From Thozetella sp. PMI_491 (Eukaryota > Ascomycota > Sordariomycetes > Chaetosphaeriales > Chaetosphaeriaceae): a stretch of DNA of 64,000 nt. The translations under genes and the position numbers were made by a program. A model generated the notes under the pieces. The model was not told where the DNA came from, did no database searches, and was given only the letters and a program-made list of their open reading frames with translations. Below, one piece after another: positions 36,301 to 46,209 of the stretch (positions are counted from its first letter, which is position 1; each line of letters starts with the position of its first letter). The stretch spans positions 1,051,672-1,115,671 of the forward strand of contig MU270019.1 in assembly GCA_021432635.1 (NCBI GenBank), in the 5' to 3' direction.

Positions 36301-38088
36301 CACATGATGCGCCCCTCCCTTCGTGCTACCGGGTGCTCGTGGCTCAGTGTATTTCCGCTTATGCCTCATTGAGAAGTACTTACAGAAACGATTACACGGA
36401 CCAGTCCCCGTGGCCCAGGTTCAATGCCACTCGACAAGGCTACCGGAGACATGGCTTGCCTGCGGTAATCAGCCGTTCCAACCGTCATTCGACCAAAACT
36501 CGTCACGCGGCATGAGGAAAACTTCGGTTCTTCCATGCTTCTGTAGCCATTTTGCAGCCAATCATTGCGCCCGCCCCGTGAGGGGCGCGGCCAAGCAATC
36601 CCTTCGCGGAAGAAGCAAGCGATATCCAGGTAAGCCAGGTTCCCAGTCGCTTTCTCGCGTGATTGGAGCCCCGCGCCGTGCGAAGTGCGAACGGAGACGC
36701 GCCGGACTACAGAGAGGCTCACGAGGCCAGCGTTTTGCTGACCGAGACGTCGAGCTATGATGGCATTTCTCGCCTCTCTGGCCCACAAGTGAGGCAAAGG
36801 AAGGCGAGGCCCAGACTGTTTGCTGGGATAGGAAAGAGGGAAGCGAAAAAAAAAAAAATTCTTACCCTTGTTGCAGGGACCTGGCAGCTGAGGCAATTGG
36901 TCAAATGCGGAGAGGCCGGGGGTCCTCAGTGGCTGGGAACCGTCTCCTTGGGACCATATTGGCTGCCTGAGCTGAAGAAAATAGTGCCTGCTGGGGACTT
37001 TAAGCCATGTACGATTGCACTCGCTGCAGCGACCTCACAGATGACCCCTTTTTCCCCTCGCTCCTGGTGGCTTGCTTTTGCTTCTTTAAGCCAGCCAAGA
37101 AAAGGGGCCAAGGGACTTTCACTTGTCACATTTCTGCACAGTTTTTTTTGAGCATCTCAAGTGCTTTCTCGTCACCCGGCCCGAGGCTGCTACAGCTGCT
37201 GCTGCTGCGGGTGCGGGCGCCCCTCGTCCAGGGCATGATCGCCACATCTGTTGTTTGGATCAACCAGTAGATGAAACCAAGGGCTGGTTCCCTGCCGATC
37301 ATTTGACTCTATTTCAGGATGGCGAAAAGCAGCAAACTTGCTGAAGCTGCGTCCCAGACACCGCGAGGCGGCCGACTTTGGCCAATATCCTCCCGAGATC
37401 CCCCCCAACGACCAAGCCGTGTGTTCCTCACCTTCATCCTCCCAACTCGACCGAGCCGGGCGAGGTCCGCCTCGGGCGATCGACAGCTCTCGGCCGAGGC
37501 CGACCCGGCATTTCAGGCGTCTTCTGTAGACATGTAGACGCTCAAATAGGCGAGCATGGTATTTGCAAAGCAAGATGCGTATGCAGGCACAGCGCATGCC
37601 CCCTTTGGGGAAATCCCTCCCCCTCCCTTCCCTACTGCTATACGATCCACTGAAGTTGGTACGAGATGTATCGTATGCGGCCAAGGTGAACGGGGGCGTG
37701 CCCTGTCCCTGTACCTGGGAGCCATGGGATGCGAGAGCTTTTTACAGTGGGGAAACAGCGGCCCCACCACGGGAACCTGCGCGGGACCCAGACGGACGGG
37801 CACGCCCGCTTATCGGCCGTCCTTGGAAAGGTCCAGGTTTCCTGATAAGCTGCTTTGATGATGCAATTCCCTCTGCAGCGGAGCGATAAGTGAACCACAT
37901 GCCATCCGGAATCGTCGCCAGCCCACCAAAGACCGCCTCTTGTTGACTCAACCGTGACCCCTCCTGTCGCCGCCCCGCGCCACCCCTTCTTCCGACGTCA
38001 CTCCTCGAGCACTCCTCGAGCCCACCTCGAGCCCTGCAGTATCGGCGCTGGATCGAGGTCCCGCGACGACACACCACGCGCCTCCGCC
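33379..38088. other. 4.7 kb gene-free divergent interval with low-complexity DNA
   Basis: The longest gene-free stretch. It separates two divergent genes. Contents: GA-rich purine tracts (about 35170-35240 and 36235-36290), CTGG/GCTG repeats (about 35455-35505), a C run (36092-36108) and an A run (36846-36858). Open frames such as 34772-35950 have Arg/Gly/Ser-skewed composition and no domain, so I do not call them. Could contain long 5' leaders, distal promoter elements or a non-coding RNA. Confidence 0.5.
36092..36108 (+). repeat. Poly-C tract, 17 nt
   Basis: Uninterrupted C run on the plus strand inside the 33.4-38.1 kb gene-free interval. Confidence 0.95.
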
Positions 38089-38676
38089 ATGGCCCCTCTC
38101 AACCCCGAGGCGGCCCCCTTCCTTCCGGCCATCGCATCCCTCTCGACCCTCCCCGATGCCGCACTGACCTCGACCCTTGACCTCCTCTTCGAGCCTTCGG
38201 CCGATCTCCACACGCTCGCCTTGCCCACGCTCCGTACCATCTCCTTCACCTCGTACCCCGACCTGATCAACACACTGCGTGACGAGCTGCTCACTATCGC
38301 CGCCTCCGTCGGGTCCGACTCGCCCGCGCAGGCGCCGCTGCACGCCATATTAGGCAGCCACCCGCGCCTGGGAGAACCCAAGAAGCATACATTGAGCACC
38401 CAGAGCGCGGCAGAGCAAAAGCAGCTCCAAGGCGGGAGCGAGGAAGCAGCGCGGCTAGCGGCTCTGAATCGCGAGTATGAGGCTGCGTTCCCCGGCCTGC
38501 GCTACGTCGTCTTCGTCAACGGCCGCGGCCGAGATGTCATCATGGAGGACATGAAACGGAGGATCGAGAGAGGAGACATCCGCGCCGAGGAGCGCGAGGC
38601 CATCGAGGCCATGTGCGACATCGCCATCGACCGGGCCGCCAAGCTTGTCGCAGCGTCCCCTGCCGCCGGCCCGTAA
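38089..38676 (+). CDS. OHCU decarboxylase (urate catabolism), 195 aa
   Basis: Single exon. The family (UraD/OHCU decarboxylase) converts 2-oxo-4-hydroxy-4-carboxy-5-ureidoimidazoline to S-allantoin, the third step after uricase and HIU hydrolase. Landmarks: an all-helical protein with SFTSYPDLINTLRDEL, the active-site loop SHPRLGEPK with catalytic H91, a Ser-Glu-rich helix (SEEAARLAALNREYEAAFP) and GLRYVVFVNGRGRDVIMEDM, the conserved strand plus substrate-binding helix. Length fits the family (about 165-200 aa). The ATG at 38089 is in a good context (GCCATGG); the frame is open further upstream (to 37954) but that extension is Arg/Ser/Pro-rich and probably leader. No PTS1 at the C-terminus. 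No other urate genes are in the window. Confidence 0.9.
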   Translation: MAPLNPEAAPFLPAIASLSTLPDAALTSTLDLLFEPSADLHTLALPTLRTISFTSYPDLINTLRDELLTIAASVGSDSPAQAPLHAILGSHPRLGEPKKHTLSTQSAAEQKQLQGGSEEAARLAALNREYEAAFPGLRYVVFVNGRGRDVIMEDMKRRIERGDIRAEEREAIEAMCDIAIDRAAKLVAASPAAGP

Positions 38677-39568
38677 CGGTCGGAAGCCCCTATTGCGTGT
38701 CATGGCGTCTTGTGAAGCTGAGGGATTCAAATGATGCTGAATCCTCCCCGGATCTTCAACTTTTTCATGCAGTAGTGCTTAGAGGCTCCAGGACGATTAC
38801 CTGCCTATTTGGACGCTGTGCCGCTTACCTCGTAAAGCGATGATGTGTTTTCGAGCCTGCGTCCCCAGGGTTACTCATCATGGTAGATCAGCATCCCAGG
38901 TACTCAGGCATGAAACGCAGCATTTCCAGAAGTGTCGCCGCCTCAACTCCTCCTACCGCATGGGACTTCCCAAATCAGACCACCACACGGCTTAGACCCT
39001 AGCAACGGCTATAGCTCAGGGTTCGTGTCTAGATGGGTCGGCTACGCTTAACAGGCAGCCCAGCTCTTACTAGTCTTGCCTCGTCACCAGGCCCGTGTGT
39101 CAGCATAGAATTGTCATCGTTGACAAGATCCTCTTATGCAGGTTCTTCTACATCTGTAAATCTAGAGCAAACCAAGCAATGGCTGTTTGTCAGCACGATA
39201 AGTCTGGGTGCCGAATCTAGCTGTCCCCTTGGACCACGTGCACCTCCCCCCCCCTTGCTGCTCGGTGTATGTTCTAGGAAATCGTCTCCACTCCAAGCTA
39301 CGGGACTTAATCCAAGTGACTATGGTGATAAGTCTGGCGGGCACGCATGGTGTGTCAAACTACGTAATATGATCAGACTTGCCGGGTCACACGATTCTAG
39401 CCATGCCTCAAGGCGTCCGGAATGTGTCAGTCGCCACTCTAGCCCTGTTTTCGGTCAGGTTCTTCAAACGACCTCTATTCCCAGCTATCCTCCAAGCTTG
39501 GTAGCCATCAGGTATGGCCCGAGAAGTAGATGAACGCTAACAGAATTCTTAACACGGGTTCTATACAC
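38677..39568. other. Intergenic between convergent genes, no gene seen
   Basis: About 890 bp holding the 3' flanks of the OHCU decarboxylase and SDR genes. Nothing else seen. Confidence 0.5.
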
Positions 39569-40501
39569 TTAGATGGCATGCATCAAGAGAGTCGTCAGTC
39601 TATCCCTCATCTTGCCAAGTCGCTCTATCACCTCATAAACCTCCTCTTTCGGTGTACCGCCGAGAGTTCCCACCATCACTGATTCAGCACCTGCTGCCAG
39701 CTGAGCATACGTTTCGTCGACGAACTGGTCCACGGGCATGCCCATGCTGCGCCCGGCCTCTTCCCCCATGTAGTCGTGAAGTTCAGCTGTGGGAAGAGTT
39801 AGCCACGTGATTCCTCCCAAGGGCGCCGAGTCAGAGGTGAGGGTCGAGAAGGTGAGGACCACATACTCTGCACAACAGGAGGCCAGATCTCCACGATGGC
39901 GGTCTTCGTCTGAGCCTTCTTATTTCCAGCTTGCAAGGAACCTATGAACGAGCTCAGGGCGGCCTTGGAGGCCGAGTAGGCCGCCAGACTAGCGGCTGGA
40001 GCGATCGCCAGGAAGGTTCCCGTGATGATGAGCGACGTAGGGACCGGCTTGGCCTGCAGCACTGGGAGGAACTTGACCGACAGGTTCACGATGCAGGTGA
40101 AGTTGACGTTGATCTCGGCGTGGAATTTGGCCAAGTCGATCTCCGCTGGCCGGCTGATGCGGGTCGGGTGTTGGGTGCCCGAATTCAGGAACACGCAGTC
40201 GAGATCCGGGTAGGTCTTGACAACACTTCACTGTGTGTGAGCGTTACGCCGGGAAGGAGAGCACAAAGGGCAGCGACTCTTACCCAGCTACAAAGGCATC
40301 GAGCCCTGCGCTGTCGGTGATATCGTACCGCACGGCACCGGCCTTCTCGGGCCCGTGCTTGGCCACGAAAGCATCAAGCCTGTCCTGGCGGCGACCGACT
40401 GCGATGACCTTGGATCCCTCGAGCACGAGCTTGTCGGCCATAGCTGCGCCAATGCCGGAGGTAGCACCGACGAGCAGCACGCACTTATACTGGAACGGCA
40501 T
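39569..40501 (-). CDS. Short-chain dehydrogenase/reductase, 264 aa
   Basis: Three exons (40501-40284, 40225-39867, 39786-39569) close in frame to 265 codons. Classical SDR Rossmann fold: GATSGIG at residues 12-18 (nucleotide loop), VGRRQDR (Arg after the second strand suggests NADP(H)), DCVFLNSGTQ in place of the usual NNAG, and YSASK with Y156 and K160. The position 13 residues before the Tyr, usually the catalytic Ser, reads Thr (ITGTF), an unusual substitution. The C-terminal segment (VYEVIERLGKMRDRL) resembles DltE-type SDRs. Substrate unknown. Divergent from a Zn2Cys6 regulator, which may control it (inference). Confidence 0.88.
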
Positions 40502-41217
40502 CGCGATTGGATCTCTGAGTGCCCGGGATCAATGGCCACGACTTGTTTGGAAAGCTAAAACAATATTGCTCAAGACCACCAGGGACCGCACATTTATATA
40601 CTTTTGCTATCTCCTACCGACGGCTCGCCGTTGGCCAAACGGGGAACAAACAGATGCGAGTCAAAGGCGGTACTAGGTCTCAGATATGCGTGATTGCGCG
40701 CCGCCGAAGCTATATCCCGAGTATAGATGTATGCACGCTTCCCAACTTGGTTAGCGTTCCGGAGGCTTTACGTGAGCGCCGGCGTCGGTCGTTACGTGAG
40801 AGTCAGTCCGCATTGTCGTAGGGTGGAGCCGGCGAGGCGGCCGGCATTAAGGACCCGCGGCCACGGAGTTAGCTGCAACACCAGGAAGCGCTCGCCCGGG
40901 TTTTTGAAGAAGCACTAGGAAGCCGAACGACGAAGCAAGATCTAGGCAATCGACCCGGACCTAATCGGCTCCCGCTTCGGGGAACTAGTAGTCATCCACC
41001 CAATTGCCCTGCTAGCAACGGCCGGGATGCCTCCTTGATACTGCGCTGCCGCTCAATATACGAAGTACGTGGAAGCTGCTGGGCTGTAGTATGTCGGTAG
41101 GCTCTCGCCGCCCACTTGCAGGTTCCGTTCATCCAAGGCCAATTAGGGATCCATTCTGCGGCATCCCGGGCCGTCACACTCGAACAAGGGGCACGGCTGC
41201 ACTATACGGTAGCCGCA
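40502..41217. promoter_or_regulatory. Divergent promoter region, SDR / Zn2Cys6 regulator
   Basis: 716 bp between two divergent start codons, holding both promoters. Several CGG-containing words are present, as expected by chance in GC-rich DNA; no specific operator can be claimed. No gene of its own. Confidence 0.45.
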
Positions 41218-42706
41218 ATGGTGAATCGGGGCCGGCCGTCACTAGACTGCGCTCCTTGCAGGAGACGAAAGCTTCGTGTCAGTAACAGGGACCCCTAGTC
41301 GCTATGCCTCTTCTCCTTCGCCAAGTACCAACCATCAGCAGTGTGATCTCCAACGAGACATCTGCGGCCAATGTCGCAGAGCAAAGCTCCCATGCGGCGG
41401 CTTCCGAGACCCGGCGGAGCTCATCGTGCATGACGAGACATCTGCCACCAAGCGCAAGCACTCAGGTGGGGGTGAGGCACCGCCTAAGTCGCCTATAACC
41501 TCCGCCGAGATAGTACCTAGTAAGATGGGGAGGGAAGTTGAAGCAAGATACGCCTTCTTCGCCCAGTACGTCTTTGGTCTCTCTCGCAGCCTCGACATGC
41601 TCGCGCCCCTCTATCAATCCGCTTCCTCCCATGGCCATCTCGCTGCCAGCGTGGATGCCGTGAGCATGGCTTTCCTGTGTACGCAGGAGAGCGCCACCCC
41701 GGGCCTCCTCCGGAAGGCCAACGAGCAATACCTGATGGCCATCCGCCGCCTGCACTCGGCGATGAGCTCGCCAGACGGCATGTTCAGCGACGCCACGCTG
41801 CAGTCGGTCTTGCTGCTAGATCTCTACGAGAAGCTGGTGAACAACAACCCCGAGTCCTCGCTCTCTTGGATGGGTCACATCAAAGGCGCCCTTGCGCTCG
41901 CCAACGCTCGGGGAGACAGCATTATAGCGTCGCACGTGAGTCGCCGGCTAGCGACTCGGCTCATAGTTACGCTCGTAATTAGCTGCGGCGTCTCCAGGAT
42001 ACGAGTGCCAGACGAGCTCCTCCAGCTGCGGGAGAGACTTGGTCTACATATGAGACCAGGGGACCCGAAGTGGCCCGTTACGGGCTTGTCGGCCGAAGTT
42101 ATCAACCTGCTTGCGGACGTCGACGGAGGTACCATAGACTGCGAGCAGATCCTCCGCAGGGCAAGGGTGCTCGAAGCGCGTTTTGCGACAACGGAAAGGA
42201 TGTTCCCAGAGGACTGGGCCTTCGTCCGGGAGGCCGTCGAAGGTGACCCGAAGCTGCCAGACGGCTTGCACTACGACCAGTACGCGGACCACTACATCAC
42301 TCAGGTGCACAACGTGATGCGGAGCATGCGTATCCTTCTCCACACGATCATACAGAAATGGTCATCCGTTACCGAAGACAAGGTGGCTGCGGCTACAGAA
42401 TTGCTCATATTGAACATCTGCTCGTCAGCTCCGCAGTTCGTGTGGCCAAGAGGCCATGTGCAGCGAAGCGGCTTCAGCCCACTACAGAGGCTGCAGTGCC
42501 ACACGCTGCTTTGGCCACTGTTTCTTGCTGGCCAGGTCACTCGCAGAGCCGATCTCACGTCTTGGATCTTGGATACGATGCGGGTTATGGCCGATGCCGG
42601 GCGGATGCCGAAGGCGAAGCTAGTGGCCGACACACTGGAGAGGTCGCCCGGGACGTCATATTGGGATGTGTACGTGATGCTCGGAGGCTATGCGTTTTCT
42701 GCATAG
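41218..42706 (+). CDS. Zn2Cys6 transcription factor, fungal_trans_2-like, 474 aa
   Basis: Two exons (41218-41277, 41342-42706). Exon 1 codes MVNRGRPSLDCAPCRRRKLR; the cluster cysteines are C11, C14, C21, C28, C31, C38. The acceptor is a tandem CAGCAG: using the second AG gives the canonical CX2CX6C spacing, while the first would insert a Gln (CX7). The rest is an all-helical middle region of the fungal_trans_2 type: YAFFAQYVFGLSRSLDML, YLMAIRRLHSAM, SVLLLDLYEKLV, HIKGALALANARG, and later LLILNICSSAPQFVWP and LLWPLFLAGQVTRRADLTSWI. It is a nuclear regulator. The start lies 716 bp from the divergent SDR gene, its most likely target (inference). Confidence 0.9.
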
Positions 42707-43079
42707 GCTGTAGATAGGCAATGGGTTGCCTTGGAAAATAAAAACCACCGATACCCAAGGGTTTGTGAAGCCGTGCCAGGCAACGCGGAGCTCGGGGAGC
42801 TATGCTGCGGAGGAAAGGAAGGTGTACATACTGGAAATGAGGACATTGGCCAATCGTGTTCGAGGTAAATGCAGCAGACTCACAGTGTCAGGCCACAAGC
42901 GATGGATACTATGCAAAGCTCTCTCGTAATCACGTGATCCGCACGGACCAGCCAGGCCCCAATTGGCCCGAGGAAGCTCCAACTTCACATCATCCGCAAT
43001 CAGACCATTTGTGAATTTGATCTCAACCACCTCAACGCAGCACCGTCGAGCCCTCCAAACCACCCAATTGACCGTCAAA
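42707..43079. other. cox4 promoter region
   Basis: 373 bp between the regulator stop and the cox4 start. Nothing specific seen beyond the expected promoter and leader. Confidence 0.5.
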
Positions 43080-43975
43080 ATGTTCCTGCAACGCGTTGCC
43101 GTCACTGCCGCCCGCCGCGCGGTCGCCGCCCCGGCCCTCCGCCGCAGCCTCGCGACCACCGTCATCCGCCGTGAGTAATCCGCGGTCCCCCGAAAATGCG
43201 AAATATTCCACGCAACGCCTCGGATGCCAGCTTCGCCCCGTTGGGCCATTGAAGCCCACCCACGATCCCGCTGACCACGCAATGCAGGCGACGCCGCGAA
43301 GGCCCCCGCTGCCGCGAAGATCCAGAGTCTTGCCGGTATGCTGCTAACCCGCTCCTCCCTCCGCTCGACCCGAGCTCTGCTCGGCTCTGAAGCCTGACTG
43401 ACCCGAATTGTTTCCTCGCCCGCAGATATCAAGACCGTCGACGACCTTCTCGGCCCTGGTGCCGCCCCCGGTACCGTTCCCACCGATCTCGAGCAGTCCA
43501 CCGGTCTCGAGCGTCTCGAGATTCTCGGAAAGACTGAGGGCGTCGATGTCTTCGACATGAGGCCCCTGGATGCGTCCCGGAAAGGTACCTTGCCCCGCCG
43601 AAAGCTAATTGTACTGAGAAAAGGCTCTGACGATGTGAAACTCTAGGGACTCTCGAGAACCCCATCCTCGTCCGCTCGGCCGGCGACGAGCAGTTCGCCG
43701 GTTGCACCGGTTACCCTGTTGACTCGCACGTCGTGACCTGGCTCGGCGTAAGTTTTCCCCCCTCATAGCCATTCTATGTGACGAAGCAGTGCCCCTGACG
43801 CCGAATGACCCAGATGTCCCGTGAGCGCCCCGTCGAGCGATGCCCCGAGTGCGGCAGCGTCTACAAGATGGACTACGTCGGCCCCCAGGACGATGGCCAC
43901 CACGGCCACGACCACCACCACGGCTACGAGGAGCCCAAGACCTTCGCCGACTACGTCAAGCCTCAGTACTGGTAA
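43080..43975 (+). CDS. cox4: Cytochrome c oxidase subunit 4 (mitochondrial, zinc-binding), 186 aa
   Basis: Five exons (43080-43170, 43288-43335, 43426-43584, 43647-43747, 43814-43975) close to 187 codons. Nuclear subunit of complex IV of the mitochondrial inner membrane (animal COX5B). The N-terminus MFLQRVAVTAARRAVAAPAL is a typical Arg-rich, acid-free mitochondrial presequence. Zinc ligands of the family are visible: C119 (FAGCTG), H127 (DSHVV), C143 and C146 (RCPECG). The conserved core reads GLERLEILGKTEGVDVFDM and NPILVRSAGDEQ. Near the C-terminus (residues 159-171) there is a His-rich insert, DDGHHGHDHHHGY, beyond the zinc site. Ends PQYW. All introns are short. Confidence 0.95.
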
Positions 43976-44440
43976 ACGGCTCCTCGGGGTCTAATGCAGG
44001 GTTGGCAGTCATAAACGGGGAGACGGGGCGAATCGCCGATTGGAAGTGGAACCGCGAGGTTGTGGAACGGGGACAGCATCGGAACTGTAGATTACGTGCT
44101 ACCGCGACTGTATAGACGATTTTCTTGCCTTGAATGTGTCACCAGCAACTGCGCTAGTAGACTGCCTCGTATCAGCCCAAGAGGAACGAAGCTGTGTCGC
44201 CAGGCTTCTTCTTTGTCCGACACTCCACGGCTGTCTCTCTTCCCCAGCTCATGTTGATGTCCATCCTCTCCATCTTCTGGCCGAAATAGAATGGAGTTTG
44301 GCAGGACAAGCTCGTTGCTGGGCCGGAATAGGTCGGCTCGGCGAGACACCACAGTAGGCGTGTAAAATTGGAATTGGGCAGCTTCGGCGACGCGTGCAGG
44401 TAGCGTATGGCGTGCACCTGCTGGGAAGCCGACGTGCCCT
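43976..44440. other. 3' flanks of two convergent genes
   Basis: 465 bp between the stops of cox4 and the DUF4604-like gene, presumably their 3' untranslated regions. Nothing else seen. Confidence 0.5.
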
Positions 44441-44992
44441 TCAGCCCTCGTCATCGCCGAAGCTGAGCTTGATCTTCTTGGCTTTCTTCTTGCCTTTGAC
44501 ACCCGCCTTGCCCTTCTCCTTGTCCTCCTTCGTGCCGTCCTCGGGCCTCGCCGCTTTCCGGCTCGGCGCCGCGTCGCCGCCGTCCTCCTCGTCGTCTCCT
44601 CCCACCACCTTGCCGACCTTCCGCTTCCTCGCGCCGCCAATGGCTCCCAGCTTGTCGACCTCCTTCACCTCCGTCTCGGGCTGTCCCCCCTGGCCGCCTG
44701 CCACCTCCGGCGCCGCGTCCCCGCTGTTCTCATCCTTGCGCCCCGCCACGTCCTTCACAGTCCCGTCGGCGGCCACCTGCAGGCCGCTCACGACGTTGCC
44801 GTCCTCGTCGAGCACGACGGGCGCGTCTTCAGCCTCGGCGCTGCCGGACCGCGCCTTGCCGTAGGCGCGGTTCCGCGCCAGCAGCGGGTCCGGCCCGCCC
44901 GAGTTGCTGGGGACCTGGCCGTGCATACGCGCCAGAAAGGGCGGCAGGGTGCTATCATAGTGGAGGTTCTTGCCCGTGATCTTTTGCGACAT
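44441..44992 (-). CDS. DUF4604 (KIAA1143-like) protein, 183 aa
   Basis: Single exon. The N-terminus has the DUF4604 pattern: ITGKNLHYDSTLPPFLARM (K-x-L-x-Y-x-PxFL) followed by DPLLARNRAYGKAR. The rest is low-complexity and charged: VVLDEDGNVVSGL near the middle (typical of the family), a Gly/Asp/Glu linker, and a Lys-rich tail (KKKAKKIKLSFGDDEG) ending in the family-like LSFxDDE. It is a small, mostly disordered, probably nuclear protein of unknown function. Convergent with cox4. Confidence 0.85.
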   Translation of the reverse strand: MSQKITGKNLHYDSTLPPFLARMHGQVPSNSGGPDPLLARNRAYGKARSGSAEAEDAPVVLDEDGNVVSGLQVAADGTVKDVAGRKDENSGDAAPEVAGGQGGQPETEVKEVDKLGAIGGARKRKVGKVVGGDDEEDGGDAAPSRKAARPEDGTKEDKEKGKAGVKGKKKAKKIKLSFGDDEG

Positions 44993-46209
44993 GGCGAGCG
45001 ACAGCGGTCTCGCGCGTCAATTTGCGGGTTTGTGCCACTGGAAGGAGCAGGCACTAAGAGGGGCTGGTACAGGTTGCAAAATGGGTTGTTGGAGTTGGTT
45101 CCAGAAGTTTTGCGGTTAAGGGTTTGTCTGCCGCAGCGGAGGAGGCGTGCAGAATCGGGGTTGATGGGACAATTATGCGTGGGGAAGGCGGCGTGCAAGC
45201 TCGTCCCGGCGGGGGGCAGAAGGGGGGTAGACCCGAGTATGTCCTAGACAGACCGCTAACCCGAGCTTCTAAACCTCCCTCAACGGCTCAACCTCAAGTC
45301 CTGCCTATTCTACCGAGTACTCTAGAACCTGGAATTATGTAAAATTCCTTTGGCGATTGTTTCTTGCTAGTTAGAGACGAACACAACTATTGTTATTCTA
45401 CACCTAGCTAAATAAAACTTGCATCTTGTTCACTGCCGGCGTCTCTCGCGACTGTCTCGCTCCTGGCAGCTAAGCTGCCTCGCCCCAAGCATTTAGCTTG
45501 CATCTCACTTCGCTCCACCGGTTTCCACCAAGAACAGAGTTCGATATGTAAGATCTACGACGAACATGTCGGGAGAGCATGTGGAATATTGTCGGCTTAT
45601 CGGAGCAGGTACCGCTGGTCACGGAGCGGAATATGGTGCTAGTAAACGTAGATGATAATCCTTGATTCACGAAATCCTGGCACCCGAAGATGGCAGATAG
45701 GTATTAGTTATTCTTTTTGTCCCCCCTATAGTAGGAGAGAACCTGTCCAAACATCCCACCCCACCAACTGTGAGACCGGGATAGATCAACCTATGTACAA
45801 AGTAGGAGCGCAAATACGGGCATTGCTCGGCCCCGTGGTCCCACGCGTGGATTTCTCCAACAAACACTGACGCCCGGTAGCTCGATCGTGGCCCCATTTA
45901 ACACACCTAGGTTCTCCTGTCGTCGTTCCATGATCGCAACCTCGTGTGTCCATAAGGAGCGGACGGCATGTGAGCCATTAGCTTCCAAAAAAAACCTACC
46001 CAACCCAGTCGCATAACAAACTAAAAGTAGAAAAACAAAGATATTGGCGCCTTCCGTAGTGCAGTGGTAGTAGTCCCCATATAGTATATCAAGAAACCGG
46101 CAGATTAAGAGTTGATGTCTCAGAGAGCAGCAAGCCTGGAGACCAGGACATGCAGTCTCCCCGATGAGCAAGTGGGGTACAAAGAGAAGCGAAGAATGGG
46201 AATTTGCAT
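44993..46209. other. Intergenic, 1.2 kb, no gene seen
   Basis: Promoter of the DUF4604-like gene and 3' flank of the Crh gene. No supported gene, repeat or motif. Confidence 0.5.

Noticed and set aside
39005-39035. TAGCTCAGGGTTCG word resembling a tRNA D-arm box
   Set aside because: No acceptor pairing, anticodon arm or T arm follows.
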